Positions 18,847-27,765 are shown, counted from the first letter of the stretch. The stretch: DNA of 64,000 bases from JBEVJK01 sp963791325 (GCA_963791325.1 CAWBRU010000008.1:62001-126000), one strand, 5' to 3'. Made by a program: numbers and translations. The notes: generated by a model from the letters alone, not told the origin.

Positions 18847-20028
18847 ATGCCCTATGTCCACATGCTGCCCGATCCGGGCATGAACTATACGCTGAACCGC
18901 CCCTTGCTGGATGGCACGTCACCGTCGCGAATGAAGGAAGTCGGAGCGGTCGCCCCGCGCATCAAGGATTACGACTCCTGGCACTCGGTGTGGCTCGAAC
19001 TGGCGTTGCGGGCCGAGGCGGAGAAGCGTTGGGGCGACGCGGCTTCCTACTACCACGGCGCCGAGTTCTACTTGCCCGCCGGAGACGCCCGCAACAAGCT
19101 CTATGACGACTTCAAGCGGAACTGGTCCAAGGCGGTGCAGGGCCTGGCAGGCTACGAACAGATCGAAGTGCCCTATCCCGGCGGCAATCTTCCGGGCTTT
19201 CGCCTGCAGGCAAAAGGCAAGGAGATTTCCACCTTTGTCTTCCATGGCGGCTACGATTCCTTCGTCGAGGAGTTCTATGCCTTCCTGCTGCCGCTGACCG
19301 AACTCGGTTTCACCGTGATCGGCTTCGACGGACCTGGGCAAGGCGGCGCGCTGCGGCAGGGCATCTTCCTGGATCCGCACTGGGAAAACCCGGCCAAGGC
19401 CGTGCTCGACTATTTCGATCTGAAGTCGGTCGACTGGCTGGGCGCCTCCTGCGGTGGCTACATGGCGATGCGCGCCGCAGCGTTCGAGCCGCGCATCAAG
19501 CACGTGATCTCGATGCCGCTCACCTATTTCGGCCTAGACATGACCTTGAGACAGATGCGGCCGGGCAAGGCGCAGTATCTTGTCTCGCTGTTCAAGGCCG
19601 GCGATCGCAAGGGTTGCGAGGCCTTGATCGCAGAAGAGCGGCTGCCGGGCTCCGTGTTCGAATGGTGCATCACCCAGGGCATGCACATCACCGGCACCAC
19701 GACGCCGTTCGATTTCCTTGGCGCGATCTCACGGCAGTCTCTGGACGGCGTCCTGCACCAGGTCACGCAGGATGTGCTGCTCACCGAGGGCGAGCAGGAT
19801 CATCTGTTCGACATCGACTGGATCCATCGCGCGATGCGCGAGCTGGTCTGCGCCCGCTCGGTGACCGCGCGCATCTTCACCGCGCGCGAGGGCGGCGAGC
19901 AGCACTGCCAGGTCGGCAACTCCGGATTGGCCCGGGACGAGATCATCACCTGGCTGTCGCGCTTCTACCCGAGCCTGCGCGGTGCCCTTCCGAACGAAGC
20001 CGAGACGCCGAAGCGCGCACTGGCCTGA
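18847..20028 (+). CDS. Alpha/beta hydrolase, DHPON-hydrolase/FrsA-like
   Basis: 393-aa cytoplasmic hydrolase. An N-terminal helical cap (about residues 1-115) precedes the alpha/beta core. The oxyanion turn is FHGGYD, the nucleophile elbow is G-A-S201-C-G-G, the acid is probably D318 (EGEQDH) and the base H353 (GEQHCQV). The cap-plus-core layout matches 2,6-dihydroxypseudooxynicotine hydrolase and related C-C bond hydrolases (PF06500/DUF1100 type). GGAG precedes the ATG. Placement after an MFS and LysR gene suggests a catabolic role; substrate unknown. Confidence 0.82.
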   Translation: MPYVHMLPDPGMNYTLNRPLLDGTSPSRMKEVGAVAPRIKDYDSWHSVWLELALRAEAEKRWGDAASYYHGAEFYLPAGDARNKLYDDFKRNWSKAVQGLAGYEQIEVPYPGGNLPGFRLQAKGKEISTFVFHGGYDSFVEEFYAFLLPLTELGFTVIGFDGPGQGGALRQGIFLDPHWENPAKAVLDYFDLKSVDWLGASCGGYMAMRAAAFEPRIKHVISMPLTYFGLDMTLRQMRPGKAQYLVSLFKAGDRKGCEALIAEERLPGSVFEWCITQGMHITGTTTPFDFLGAISRQSLDGVLHQVTQDVLLTEGEQDHLFDIDWIHRAMRELVCARSVTARIFTAREGGEQHCQVGNSGLARDEIITWLSRFYPSLRGALPNEAETPKRALA

Positions 20029-20067
20029 GCGGATCTCGTCTGCCGCATCGCCAAGGCCGGCCACAAT

Positions 20068-20658
20068 TCATTGTGGCTGCGGTTCGGATTTTTTTGGCGC
20101 GGGTGAGCCATCGAGACGGACAGCTCGCCCCGAAGTGGGCCGCCTCGACGGGTGAGTTAGTGCGCTTGCCAACCATCCATGAAGGAGGCCAAGGGCGGTC
20201 CCAGCGACCAACGAGATCGCGACCGCCACGAAGGCATTTCGCCAAGTGAACGCTGTCAGACTGCCGATTGCCGATGCCCCGGGAACGAGGCTTGCGTAAG
20301 CGAAAGTCGACGCGAAGCCGTAGAACACTGCTGGCACGATGCTCAAGATCGGCACCGAGGATGCTGCAACAATGAGGAACGATGCGGCCCCGGCGACGAG
20401 AGCGGTCGCCGGCGTTGCAGACAGGGGAACGGTGCCCGTCGCGACCACGGCCGCGACGCCCCACGCCATTGCAGCGCCGAACACCAGACACGCCGAGCTT
20501 CGCAACGCCGCTTGCCGATTTGCTCCGGAATGATCGTAGCTGGCCCAGCCGATGAATGCCGCCCACACAAGGAGATTGGACCATTGCGAAAATACGATCA
20601 CGGCGAATGCCGCAACGAGAGCGGCGGCAATCGCGGCCGCAATCAAAGATGACGTCAT
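20068..20658 (-). CDS. DUF1097 membrane protein
   Basis: 196-aa inner-membrane protein with five to six helices, resembling the DUF1097/YcdZ family of unknown function. The motif FIGWASYDHSG near residue 38 and the Gly/Ala-rich helices after it are typical. ATG at 20658 has GGAG eight bases upstream. The C-terminal 30 residues are basic and Pro-rich (SRRPTSGRAVRLDGSPAPKK), probably cytoplasmic. Confidence 0.78.
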   Translation of the reverse strand: MTSSLIAAAIAAALVAAFAVIVFSQWSNLLVWAAFIGWASYDHSGANRQAALRSSACLVFGAAMAWGVAAVVATGTVPLSATPATALVAGAASFLIVAASSVPILSIVPAVFYGFASTFAYASLVPGASAIGSLTAFTWRNAFVAVAISLVAGTALGLLHGWLASALTHPSRRPTSGRAVRLDGSPAPKKSEPQPQ

Positions 20659-20759
20659 GTTCTGATCTCCTTGCGGCCGACGGGGCCACCCACACGCCGG
20701 CTGCAGCCCACCATTGAGTAGGCTGGGCAACGTTACCAGAAGTTGAGCAAGGAGGAACT

Positions 20760-20939
20760 ATGCGTTCTTCCGGGTGTGGGTGGAAAGCTCATGCCATCGC
20801 AACCATGATCATCGGGATCACGCTGTTTGTCCGCTTGGCTCAGGCGCTTGTTCGCCCGATAAAAGGTGCCCTTCCCTTGCCCGCGATGGGCGCTTCAGCG
20901 TCACGATCCCGATGCGCTCTACCGCAGAGCCTGCGGTGA
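20760..20939 (+). CDS. 59-aa ORF: truncated duplicate of the ion-channel last helix
   Basis: The DNA from about 20769 to 20980 is a diverged copy (about 85% by eye) of the 3' end of the channel gene at 21617-21810. In frame it keeps the S6 helix (IATMIIGITLFVRLAQALVRP), but a shift after it replaces the zinc-ribbon tail. An own ATG with a strong Shine-Dalgarno (AAGGAGGAACT) precedes it, so a one-helix mini-protein could be made. It is either a pseudogene scar of tandem duplication or a small membrane protein; sequence alone does not decide. Confidence 0.45.
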   Translation: MRSSGCGWKAHAIATMIIGITLFVRLAQALVRPIKGALPLPAMGASASRSRCALPQSLR

Positions 20940-21055
20940 GGATCCGGCGATCCCGGGCGCGTTCGCCGGTTCCCCGCGCTCTGCGCACCCTTGATCCCCG
21001 CCAGCGGTCGGATATGTGACATCTCAGTCGGCACACAAGGGCGACGCGACAGGTC

Positions 21056-21814
21056 ATGAGTCTCCGCAAGCTCTTCCGCGAACTCTATCACGGTGACAGC
21101 AGCAGAGCCGTGCGTTTTCAGCTCGCGGTCTTGGGCATCGACCTCGCCGTCATAGCGTTCTTCATCGCAGCTCCGATATTCCATGATACCCGCTCATTCT
21201 TCTGGCTCGACTACACCATTGCGGCTTTGCTGGCGCTCGACATGATAGGTCGGGGCTTGGCATCGCCACCCGGCATTCGCCCCCTGCTGAAGCCGACCGT
21301 CTGGGTCGACGCTTTCATCCTGTTGACTCTGATCTTTCCGCGAACTTTGGGAAACCTGGGCTTTCTCCGCATCATACGGCTTTGGTCATTGTCGCGGAGC
21401 GGCTTCCTCTGGCGTCCGCTCAAGCCGCTGCATCTCGAGCAATGGCAGGAAGCGTGCCATTCGGTGATCAATCTGGTCACGTTTCTCTTCATCGTCACCG
21501 GGTTTGTGTACAGCTTCTTCTTCCGATCCGATGCCGGCCTGTCCGGTTACGTGGACGCGCTTTACTTTACGGTCGCGACCGTCACGACCACCGGCTTCGG
21601 CGACATCGTTCTTCCGGGCGTCGGTGGGAAGCTCATCGCCATTGCAACCATGATCATCGGGATCACGCTGTTTGTCCGCTTGGCTCAGGCGCTTATTCGC
21701 CCGACAAAGGTGCTGTTCCCCTGCCCGCGATGCGCGCTTCAGCGTCACGACCCCGATGCGGTCTACTGCAAAGCCTGCGGGGAGATTCTGGCCATCCCGG
21801 ACGAGGGCGATTAG
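21056..21814 (+). CDS. Six-TM ion channel, potassium-channel-like, with zinc-ribbon tail
   Basis: 252-aa inner-membrane protein with voltage-gated-channel topology: S1 about 21-41, S2 50-68, S3 82-94, a short S4-like arginine helix (RIIRLWSLSR, 105-114), S5 136-156, pore loop and S6 190-213. The selectivity filter is T177-T-T-G-F-G-D183, where GFGD replaces the usual GYGD. The C-terminus holds four cysteines as CPRC (223-226) and CKAC (238-241), a zinc-ribbon-like pair. The TAG stop is shared with the edge of a RIME repeat. Potassium selectivity is inferred. Confidence 0.85.
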   Translation: MSLRKLFRELYHGDSSRAVRFQLAVLGIDLAVIAFFIAAPIFHDTRSFFWLDYTIAALLALDMIGRGLASPPGIRPLLKPTVWVDAFILLTLIFPRTLGNLGFLRIIRLWSLSRSGFLWRPLKPLHLEQWQEACHSVINLVTFLFIVTGFVYSFFFRSDAGLSGYVDALYFTVATVTTTGFGDIVLPGVGGKLIAIATMIIGITLFVRLAQALIRPTKVLFPCPRCALQRHDPDAVYCKACGEILAIPDEGD

Positions 21815-21914
21815 AGCAATGCCAGGAAAAGTGGAAACGGTTTTCCGTCCGGACTTGCGACAAAACAAAGACTTAAAGTGGGGCACCGATTCTGAAGAAA
21901 CGGTGATCCGCTCG
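21813..21914 (+). repeat. RIME-type intergenic repeat
   Basis: About 100 bp beginning AGAGCAATGCCAGGAAAAG and ending in CGGTGATCCGCTC. It contains the inner palindrome ACGGTTTTCCGTCCGG and the typical CAAAGACTTAAAGTG stretch, followed by an imperfect hairpin. Related copies lie near 27.8, 41.8, 44.0 and 53.9 kb. This matches the rhizobial RIME family from memory. Its first bases form the stop codon of the channel gene. Confidence 0.8.
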
Positions 21915-22095
21915 AGCTCCGGAGCCGGCCGCTCGGCCGCTTCGGCCGTGTCAAAAAAGTATCATATCGGGGCGCAATTCGTGGTGGCAATGGACTGGCC
22001 GAGCCAGTACCGTCAACGCTTAGACGAGAGCCGGCGGCAAGTCGGCCGAGAAACGGGCAGCGCCGAGAGACGCCGCTGCTCCGGAGGAGACGCAG

Positions 22096-22980
22096 ATGGA
22101 ACCGGATCTGGAAGTCGTCCAGATTCGCCGCGGCGAGTTGTTCAAGGCCTGGTCTCACGGCTACCCGTTCCACACGGTGCGCTGGCACTTTCACCCGGAG
22201 TACGAGCTCCACCAAGTCGTTGAAACCACAGGCCGCTACTTCGTCGGCGATTTCATCGGCGAGTTTGCGCCAGGCAATCTGATCCTCACCGGCCCGAACC
22301 TCCCGCACAACTGGGTCAGCGACATCCCGCGGGGGACGAGCATTCCTTTGCGCGGCCGCATCATCCAGTTCAGCGAAACGTTCATCCACCAGGCCATCGA
22401 CGTCTTTCCGGAACTGGCTTCGCTCGGCCCCGTGCTCGAGCTGTCGCGGCGCGGGGCGCTGTTCGACGCAGCGACCAGCGCGCATCTGTCCCCTTTGATG
22501 GAAGAGCTGATGGCCGCGCAGGGCGTGCGCCGCATCGAGCTGTTCGTGCAGATCGTCGGTGCGCTCTGCCGAGCCCGGGGAGCGCAGCCGCTCGCCAGCC
22601 CAAGCTACCTGCCCGACCCATCCGGCTATATGTCGATCGGGATCAATCAGGCCCTTGCCTATATCCGCGAAAACCTGACGCAGCCCTTCGGCGAGCCTGA
22701 ACTGGCCGCCATCGCCGGGCAATCGACGGGCGCATTCTCGCGCGCCTTCCGACGCCACACCGGCATGTCTCTTGTCCAGTATGTAAAACGGCTGCGCATC
22801 AACCTCGCCTGTCAAATCCTTATGAGCGACGAACAAGCCCCGATCACCGATATCTGTTTCGAGGTGGGCTACAACAATCTGTCGAATTTCAATCGCCAGT
22901 TCCTGGCCGAGAAGGGCATGACCCCCACCCGTTTCCGCAGGCTGCTGGTCGACAATATCCATGCCGCCAAGGCCGCCTGA
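22096..22980 (+). CDS. AraC-family regulator with N-terminal cupin
   Basis: 294-aa regulator. Residues 20-90 form a cupin-type sensor (WHFHPEYELHQV, then GDFIGEFAPGNLILTGPNLPH). Residues about 190-290 contain two helix-turn-helix units (ELAAIAGQSTGAFSRAFRRH and ITDICFEVGYNNLSNFNRQF). GGAGGAG lies before the ATG. It directly precedes the polyol ABC/rbtD genes on the same strand (85-bp gap to 23066) and is their likely activator. Confidence 0.9.
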   Translation: MEPDLEVVQIRRGELFKAWSHGYPFHTVRWHFHPEYELHQVVETTGRYFVGDFIGEFAPGNLILTGPNLPHNWVSDIPRGTSIPLRGRIIQFSETFIHQAIDVFPELASLGPVLELSRRGALFDAATSAHLSPLMEELMAAQGVRRIELFVQIVGALCRARGAQPLASPSYLPDPSGYMSIGINQALAYIRENLTQPFGEPELAAIAGQSTGAFSRAFRRHTGMSLVQYVKRLRINLACQILMSDEQAPITDICFEVGYNNLSNFNRQFLAEKGMTPTRFRRLLVDNIHAAKAA

Positions 22981-23065
22981 GACAGCGAAGGCGGGCGCTG
23001 AAATACCGAACAACAAGCGGCAGGCATCTGGAGCCTGCAACACCATCGTCAAAGGGAGAACACGG

Positions 23066-24127
23066 ATGAGGAAAGCTTCTTGGAAGTCCGGTGGGCTGGC
23101 CATGCTGGCGCTGACACTGGCCGGTACGATCTCTGCCCATGCACAGGACGGCGCCACCGTCGCATTTCTGATGCCGGACCAGGCCTCGACCCGCTACGAG
23201 GAGCACGACTATCCCGGCTTCAAGGCCGAGATGGAAAAGCTCTGTTCCACGTGCAAGGTCCTCTATCAGAATGCCGACGCCGATGCCGCGCGCCAGCAGC
23301 AGCAGTTCAACTCGGTGATCTCGCAGGGAGCCAAGGTGATCGTCCTCGATCCAGTCGATTCGACGGCTGCCGCATCGCTGGTCAAGCAGGCTCAAAGCCA
23401 AGGCATCAAGATCATCGCATATGATCGGCCGATCCCCGATGCGCAGGCCGACTACTATGTGTCCTTCGACAATGAAGGCATCGGCAAGGCCATTGCCGAC
23501 TCGCTGATCCAGCATCTGAAGGCCTCGGGCGTCACCGCCGCCGAGGGCACCGGTGTGCTGCAGATCAACGGCTCGCCCACCGATGCGGCCGCCGGCCTGA
23601 TCAAGAAGGGGATCCATGCCGGCTTGGACAGCTCCGGCTATCCGATCCTGGCGGAATACGACACGCCCGATTGGGCCCCGCCCAAGGCCCAGCAGTGGGC
23701 AAGCGGCCAGATCACGCGGTTCGGCAAGAAGATTCTTGGCGTGGTCGCGGCCAATGACGGCACCGGCGGCGGCGCCATCGCCGCCTTCAAGGCGGCGGGC
23801 GTCGATCCCGTTCCGGCCGTGACCGGCAACGATGCGACGATCGCGGCCCTGCAGCTGGTCATTGCGGGCGACCAGTACAACACCATCTCCAAGCCGAGCG
23901 AGATCGTCGCGGCGGCGGCCGCCAATGTCGCCGTGAAGCTGCTCAAGGGCGACAAGCCGGAACCGAAGACGACGCTGTTCAACACCCCCTCGGAACTGTT
24001 TGTGCCGGCTGTGGTGACGCAGGAGAACCTCAAGGCCGAGATCATCGATAAGAAGATCAACACGCCCGAACAGCTCTGCGTCGACCGCTATGCCGAGGGC
24101 TGCAAGAAGCTCGGGATCACGAACTGA
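23066..24127 (+). CDS. Sugar/polyol ABC transporter substrate-binding protein (XylF-like)
   Basis: 353-aa periplasmic binding protein of the xylose/ribose class (Peripla_BP_4). Signal peptide residues 1-25 (GGLAMLALTLAGTISAHAQ). The hinge region reads IIAYDRPIPDAQADYYVSFD, a wording very close to the XylF family. ATG at 23066 has AAGGGAG upstream; the open frame extends further but without signal. Linked to a ribitol dehydrogenase gene, so the natural ligand may be ribitol or a related pentitol rather than xylose. Confidence 0.9.
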   Translation: MRKASWKSGGLAMLALTLAGTISAHAQDGATVAFLMPDQASTRYEEHDYPGFKAEMEKLCSTCKVLYQNADADAARQQQQFNSVISQGAKVIVLDPVDSTAAASLVKQAQSQGIKIIAYDRPIPDAQADYYVSFDNEGIGKAIADSLIQHLKASGVTAAEGTGVLQINGSPTDAAAGLIKKGIHAGLDSSGYPILAEYDTPDWAPPKAQQWASGQITRFGKKILGVVAANDGTGGGAIAAFKAAGVDPVPAVTGNDATIAALQLVIAGDQYNTISKPSEIVAAAAANVAVKLLKGDKPEPKTTLFNTPSELFVPAVVTQENLKAEIIDKKINTPEQLCVDRYAEGCKKLGITN

Positions 24128-24142
24128 TCTCGCCCGAACACC

Positions 24143-24168
24143 GTCCAGCCGCCGCGCGGCGGCTGGAC
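24143..24168 (+). promoter_or_regulatory. Intercistronic hairpin after XylF-like gene
   Basis: GTCCAGCCGCC and GGCGGCTGGAC form a perfect 11-bp stem around GCGC, 15 bp after the binding-protein stop. No T-run follows. It fits an mRNA-stabilising or attenuating element between the binding-protein cistron and the ATPase cistron. Confidence 0.7.
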
Positions 24169-24208
24169 AATCGGCCTGCTTGTGCCCTGTCAGCCGAAAG
24201 GGAAGGTG

Positions 24209-24994
24209 ATGAGCGACGGCGAACCGGTATTGACGCTGCGAGGGGTGTCCAAGCACTTCGGCGCCGTCTCGGCCCTGACCGACATCGATCTCGACGTCCA
24301 TGCCGGCGAGGTCGTTGCGCTGGTCGGCGACAACGGCGCGGGCAAGTCGACGCTGGTCAAGATCCTGGCCGGCGTCCATCAGCCCAACTCGGGCACCATC
24401 ACCTTTCGCGGCAACCCCGTCGCGTTGAGCGATCCGGCAACCGCGCTCGGGCTCGGCATCGCCACCGTCTTTCAGGATCTGGCGCTCTGCGAGAACCTCG
24501 ACGTGGTGGCGAACATCTTCCTCGGCAAGGAAGTCAGTCCCTATCATCTCGACGAGGTCGCGATGGAGATCAAGGCCTGGAAGCTCCTCAACGAGCTTTC
24601 CGCCCGCATCCCCAGCGTGCGCGAGCCGATCGCGTCGCTCTCCGGCGGCCAGCGCCAGACGGTGGCGATCGCCCGCTCCCTGCTGCTTGATCCGAAGCTG
24701 ATCATGCTCGACGAGCCGACGGCCGCCCTGGGCGTGGCGCAAACCGCAGAGGTGCTCGACCTGATCGAGCGGGTTCGCGATCGCGGCCTCGGCGTCATCA
24801 TGATCAGCCACAACATGGAGGACGTCCGCGCGGTCGCCGACCGCATCGTGGTGCTTCGGCTCGGCAAGAACAACGGCATCTTCCTGCCCGACGCCTCCAA
24901 TCAGGAGCTGGTCAGCGCCATCACCGGGGCAGCCAACAATTCCGTATCACGCCGGGCCAGCCGGCGGCAGCACGGCCTGGAGGTCAGGCCATGA
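24209..24994 (+). CDS. Sugar/polyol ABC transporter ATP-binding protein
   Basis: 261-aa single-domain ATPase. Walker A is GDNGAGKST (residues 40-48), signature LSGGQRQT and Walker B LIMLDEPTAAL. Most xylose/ribose ATPases have two ABC domains; this one has only one, a form also known in FrcA/single-domain sugar ATPases. ATG at 24209 follows GGGAAGG; 27 bp upstream is another in-frame ATG with a weaker context. Overlaps the permease by ATGA. Confidence 0.9.
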   Translation: MSDGEPVLTLRGVSKHFGAVSALTDIDLDVHAGEVVALVGDNGAGKSTLVKILAGVHQPNSGTITFRGNPVALSDPATALGLGIATVFQDLALCENLDVVANIFLGKEVSPYHLDEVAMEIKAWKLLNELSARIPSVREPIASLSGGQRQTVAIARSLLLDPKLIMLDEPTAALGVAQTAEVLDLIERVRDRGLGVIMISHNMEDVRAVADRIVVLRLGKNNGIFLPDASNQELVSAITGAANNSVSRRASRRQHGLEVRP

Positions 24995-26250
24995 CCGACG
25001 CCGGCGAGAGCAAGGCTCCGACGGCACCGCTGCTCGACCGGGCCGACGAGCGCGTCAGCCATGCCGAGGGCGTCGGCGGTGCCGTGCGCGCCTTCATCGA
25101 GCGTGTCCGATCCGGGGATCTCGGCTCGCTGCCGGTCGTGGTCGGGCTGGCGATCATCTGGACGGCGTTCCAGAGCCTGAACCCGGTCTTCCTGGCATCC
25201 AACAATCTGGTCAATCTGCTGTTCGACTGCTCGACGGTGGGGGTCATTTCGCTCGGAATCGTGTGCATCCTGATGGTTGGAGAGATCGATCTCTCGGTCG
25301 GCTCCGTCAGCGGCTTCGCCTCGGCCCTCGTCGGCGTTCTGTGGGTCAACCAGGGCTGGCCGGTCGGCCTGGCGATCCTCGCCGCCTTGGTCGTCGGCGC
25401 GCTGATCGGCTGGATCTATGCGCTGTTCCTCAACCGCTTCGGAATGCCGAGCTTCGTCTCAACGCTCGCCGGCCTGCTCGCTGTGCTCGGGCTGCAGCTC
25501 TACCTGCTGGGGTCGACCGGCTCGATCAACTTGCCCTACGGTTCGGCGCTGGTGAACTTCGGCCAGACCTTGGTCATGCCGCATCTCCTCTCCTACCTGC
25601 TGGCCATGATCCCCGGCCTGGCGATCTTGGTGACCGGCCTGCGCAACGCAGCCCGCAGGAAAGCGGCAGGCCTTTCCTCGCAGTCGCTCGCCGGCGTCGC
25701 TGCGCGAGCGGCCGTGATCACGGTGGGACTGGAGGCGGTCGCCTTCTACCTCAACCAGGATCGGGGCATCCCGTGGATGTTCGGGCTCTTCGTCGGCCTG
25801 TGCGTGGCGATGAACTATGCGCTGACCCGGACCAAATGGGGGCGCTCCATCCATGCCGTCGGCGGCAATCGCGAGGCCGCCCGCCGGGCCGGCATCAATG
25901 TCCGCTTCATCTACATGACCGCTTTCATGGTCTGCTCGACACTTGCGGCCGCCGGCGGCGTTCTGGCCGCCGCTCGGCTTGCTTCGGCCAGCCAGCAGGC
26001 CGGGACGGGCGATGTCAACCTCAATGCCATCGCTGCGGCCGTCATCGGCGGAACCAGCCTTTTCGGCGGCCGCGGAAGCGCCTATTCGGCGCTGCTCGGC
26101 ATCATCGTCATCCAGTCGATCGCCAGCGGGCTGACGCTGCTCGATCTGTCTTCGTCGCTTCGCTACATGATCACCGGGGCCGTGCTTGCCATCGCTGTCA
26201 TCGTCGACTCGCTGGCCCGGCGCTCGCGCGCGTCGCACGGCCGCGCCTAA
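24991..26250 (+). CDS. Sugar/polyol ABC transporter permease (XylH-like)
   Basis: 419-aa inner-membrane permease with about 10-12 helices, in the length range of XylH and longer than RbsC. Conserved IDLSVGSVSGFASALVGV near residue 93 and GGNREAARRAGINVRFIY (ATPase-contact loop, about 291-308) are seen, with VIGGTSLFGGRGS near the end. Translationally coupled to the ATPase gene (ATGA). Confidence 0.9.
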   Translation: MTDAGESKAPTAPLLDRADERVSHAEGVGGAVRAFIERVRSGDLGSLPVVVGLAIIWTAFQSLNPVFLASNNLVNLLFDCSTVGVISLGIVCILMVGEIDLSVGSVSGFASALVGVLWVNQGWPVGLAILAALVVGALIGWIYALFLNRFGMPSFVSTLAGLLAVLGLQLYLLGSTGSINLPYGSALVNFGQTLVMPHLLSYLLAMIPGLAILVTGLRNAARRKAAGLSSQSLAGVAARAAVITVGLEAVAFYLNQDRGIPWMFGLFVGLCVAMNYALTRTKWGRSIHAVGGNREAARRAGINVRFIYMTAFMVCSTLAAAGGVLAAARLASASQQAGTGDVNLNAIAAAVIGGTSLFGGRGSAYSALLGIIVIQSIASGLTLLDLSSSLRYMITGAVLAIAVIVDSLARRSRASHGRA

Positions 26251-26270
26251 TCGTTCGGGAACAAGAGAGC

Positions 26271-26999
26271 ATGGCCCAGGAACTTTCCGGCAAGGTCGCA
26301 GCGATCACCGGCGCTGCTTCAGGGATCGGCCTCGAATGTGCGCGCGCGATGATCGCGGCTGGCGCCACGGTGTTCCTCGTCGATCGTGCCGAAGCAGCCG
26401 TCAGCGAGGCCTGCCGCGATCTGGGGGCACCGGCAATTCCGCTGGTGGTCGATCTGACCGACCCGCGCAGTGTCGGCGGCATGATGCCGGCGATCCTCGA
26501 ACGGACGGGCAAGCTCGACATCTTCCACGCCAATGCCGGAAGCTATGTCGGCGGGGATGTGCTCGACGGCGACCCCGATGCCTGGGATCGCATGCTGAAC
26601 CTCAACATCAATGCCGTGTTCCGCTCGGTCCATGCGGTGCTCCCTCACATGGTCGAACGCAAGACGGGCGACATCATCGTCACCAGCTCGATCGCCGGTC
26701 TCGTCCCCGTCGTCTGGGAGCCGATTTACACGGCTTCCAAACACGCCCTCCAGGCGTTCGTGCATACCGTCAGGCGGCAAGTCGCCAAGCACGGGCTGCG
26801 CGTCGGCGCGGTCGCGCCCGGACCCGTGGTGACGGCGCTGATCAAGGACTGGCCGCAGGAGAAGCTCGACCAGGAAATGGCTGCCGGCGGGCTGATCGAG
26901 GCCAAGGAGGTGGCGGAGGCGGTGCTGTTCATGTTGACCCGGCCGCGCAACGTCACCATCCGCGATCTGGTGATCCTGCCGCAAAACAACGATCTCTGA
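26271..26999 (+). CDS. rbtD: Ribitol 2-dehydrogenase (short-chain dehydrogenase)
   Basis: 242-aa NAD-dependent SDR that would oxidise ribitol to D-ribulose in the cytoplasm. The cofactor loop is T13-GAASGIG20, NAG occurs at 88-90, and the catalytic triad is S140, Y153 and K157 (YTASK). Stretches such as LDIFHANAG, WEPIYTASKHALQAFVHT and GPVVTALIKDWP agree with the enteric RbtD as I remember it, which is why a specific name is given. It ends the ABC operon. No ribulokinase gene is present nearby, so the next step must be encoded elsewhere. Confidence 0.82.
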   Translation: MAQELSGKVAAITGAASGIGLECARAMIAAGATVFLVDRAEAAVSEACRDLGAPAIPLVVDLTDPRSVGGMMPAILERTGKLDIFHANAGSYVGGDVLDGDPDAWDRMLNLNINAVFRSVHAVLPHMVERKTGDIIVTSSIAGLVPVVWEPIYTASKHALQAFVHTVRRQVAKHGLRVGAVAPGPVVTALIKDWPQEKLDQEMAAGGLIEAKEVAEAVLFMLTRPRNVTIRDLVILPQNNDL

Positions 27000-27074
27000 T
27001 CAACGCGGCCGCGCCTGCTTCCGAAATCGCCAAACGACACGCAGCTTCCGGCAGCGCCCCATCGGCACCGTGAC

Positions 27075-27602
27075 TCAGCCGAGGCGGTAGACGGCGTAGG
27101 CGATCCGCCCCGTTCCTTCGAGACGCCCTTTGGCAACGAACAGATTGCGGTTGAGCCATTGATAGCGGGAGTCGCCCGTCAGAAAGCTTAGGGAGAGCCG
27201 CATGTACTGGTCCTCCCACCGGGTTGCCTGGTCGGATTGGGCAGCCTTCTTGAAGGTCTCGGTTTGCTCGACCAGCCCGGTATAATGAAGCAGAATGACG
27301 GCGCCGTCATCGGTCAGGAACTGGAGCCGAACATTCGGACGCCAGAAGCCGTCGTCGCCCACCAGCATCCAGTCGGTTCCCGTGCCGGCGAGTTCGGCCT
27401 TGATCCTGCCGCCCTCCAGTCGGGCTTCGCTCACCTGCCAATATTGTCGCGCGCCGCGAGGCGCACCAACCGTCGGCTCCAAAGGATTTGTCGTCCGGAC
27501 GAAGTACATCATCTCGAACTCCAGCGGGGGCACGCGGTCAACGGGATCGGTCTGTGGCACGTGCAATTCCCCTGTTGTGAGGACCGGACAGGCGGTCCGC
27601 AA
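27075..27602 (-). CDS. DUF3237 domain protein
   Basis: 175-aa protein resembling DUF3237, a small beta-barrel family of unknown function often found beside dehydrogenases and aromatic-degradation genes. Landmarks are GARQYWQVSEARLEGGRIKAEL, broken here as GARQYWQVSEARLEG then GRIKAELAGTGTDW, and the C-terminal LSFLTGDSRYQWLNRNLFVA. The true start may be the ATG 10-30 residues in, since the first residues are not conserved in character. Convergent with rbtD. Confidence 0.72.
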   Translation of the reverse strand: MRTACPVLTTGELHVPQTDPVDRVPPLEFEMMYFVRTTNPLEPTVGAPRGARQYWQVSEARLEGGRIKAELAGTGTDWMLVGDDGFWRPNVRLQFLTDDGAVILLHYTGLVEQTETFKKAAQSDQATRWEDQYMRLSLSFLTGDSRYQWLNRNLFVAKGRLEGTGRIAYAVYRLG

Positions 27603-27765
27603 ATCTGTCGAATCGGATGAGCGGCTGTCACCTCTCTACCGGATCAGCGCTGGCGGCGGGATGGGGAATTCGCAGCGGCGCAGCCGTCGAAGGACCGGCG
27701 AGCGATCGAGCGGTCGGCGCAGCCGTCGGCCCTTGCCGGTGCGGGACAAAGGCGCCTGCCCGGTT

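Noticed and set aside
22889..24811. 640-codon minus-strand open frame
   Set aside because: Antisense to the XylF-like and ATPase genes; composition is that of a shadow frame.
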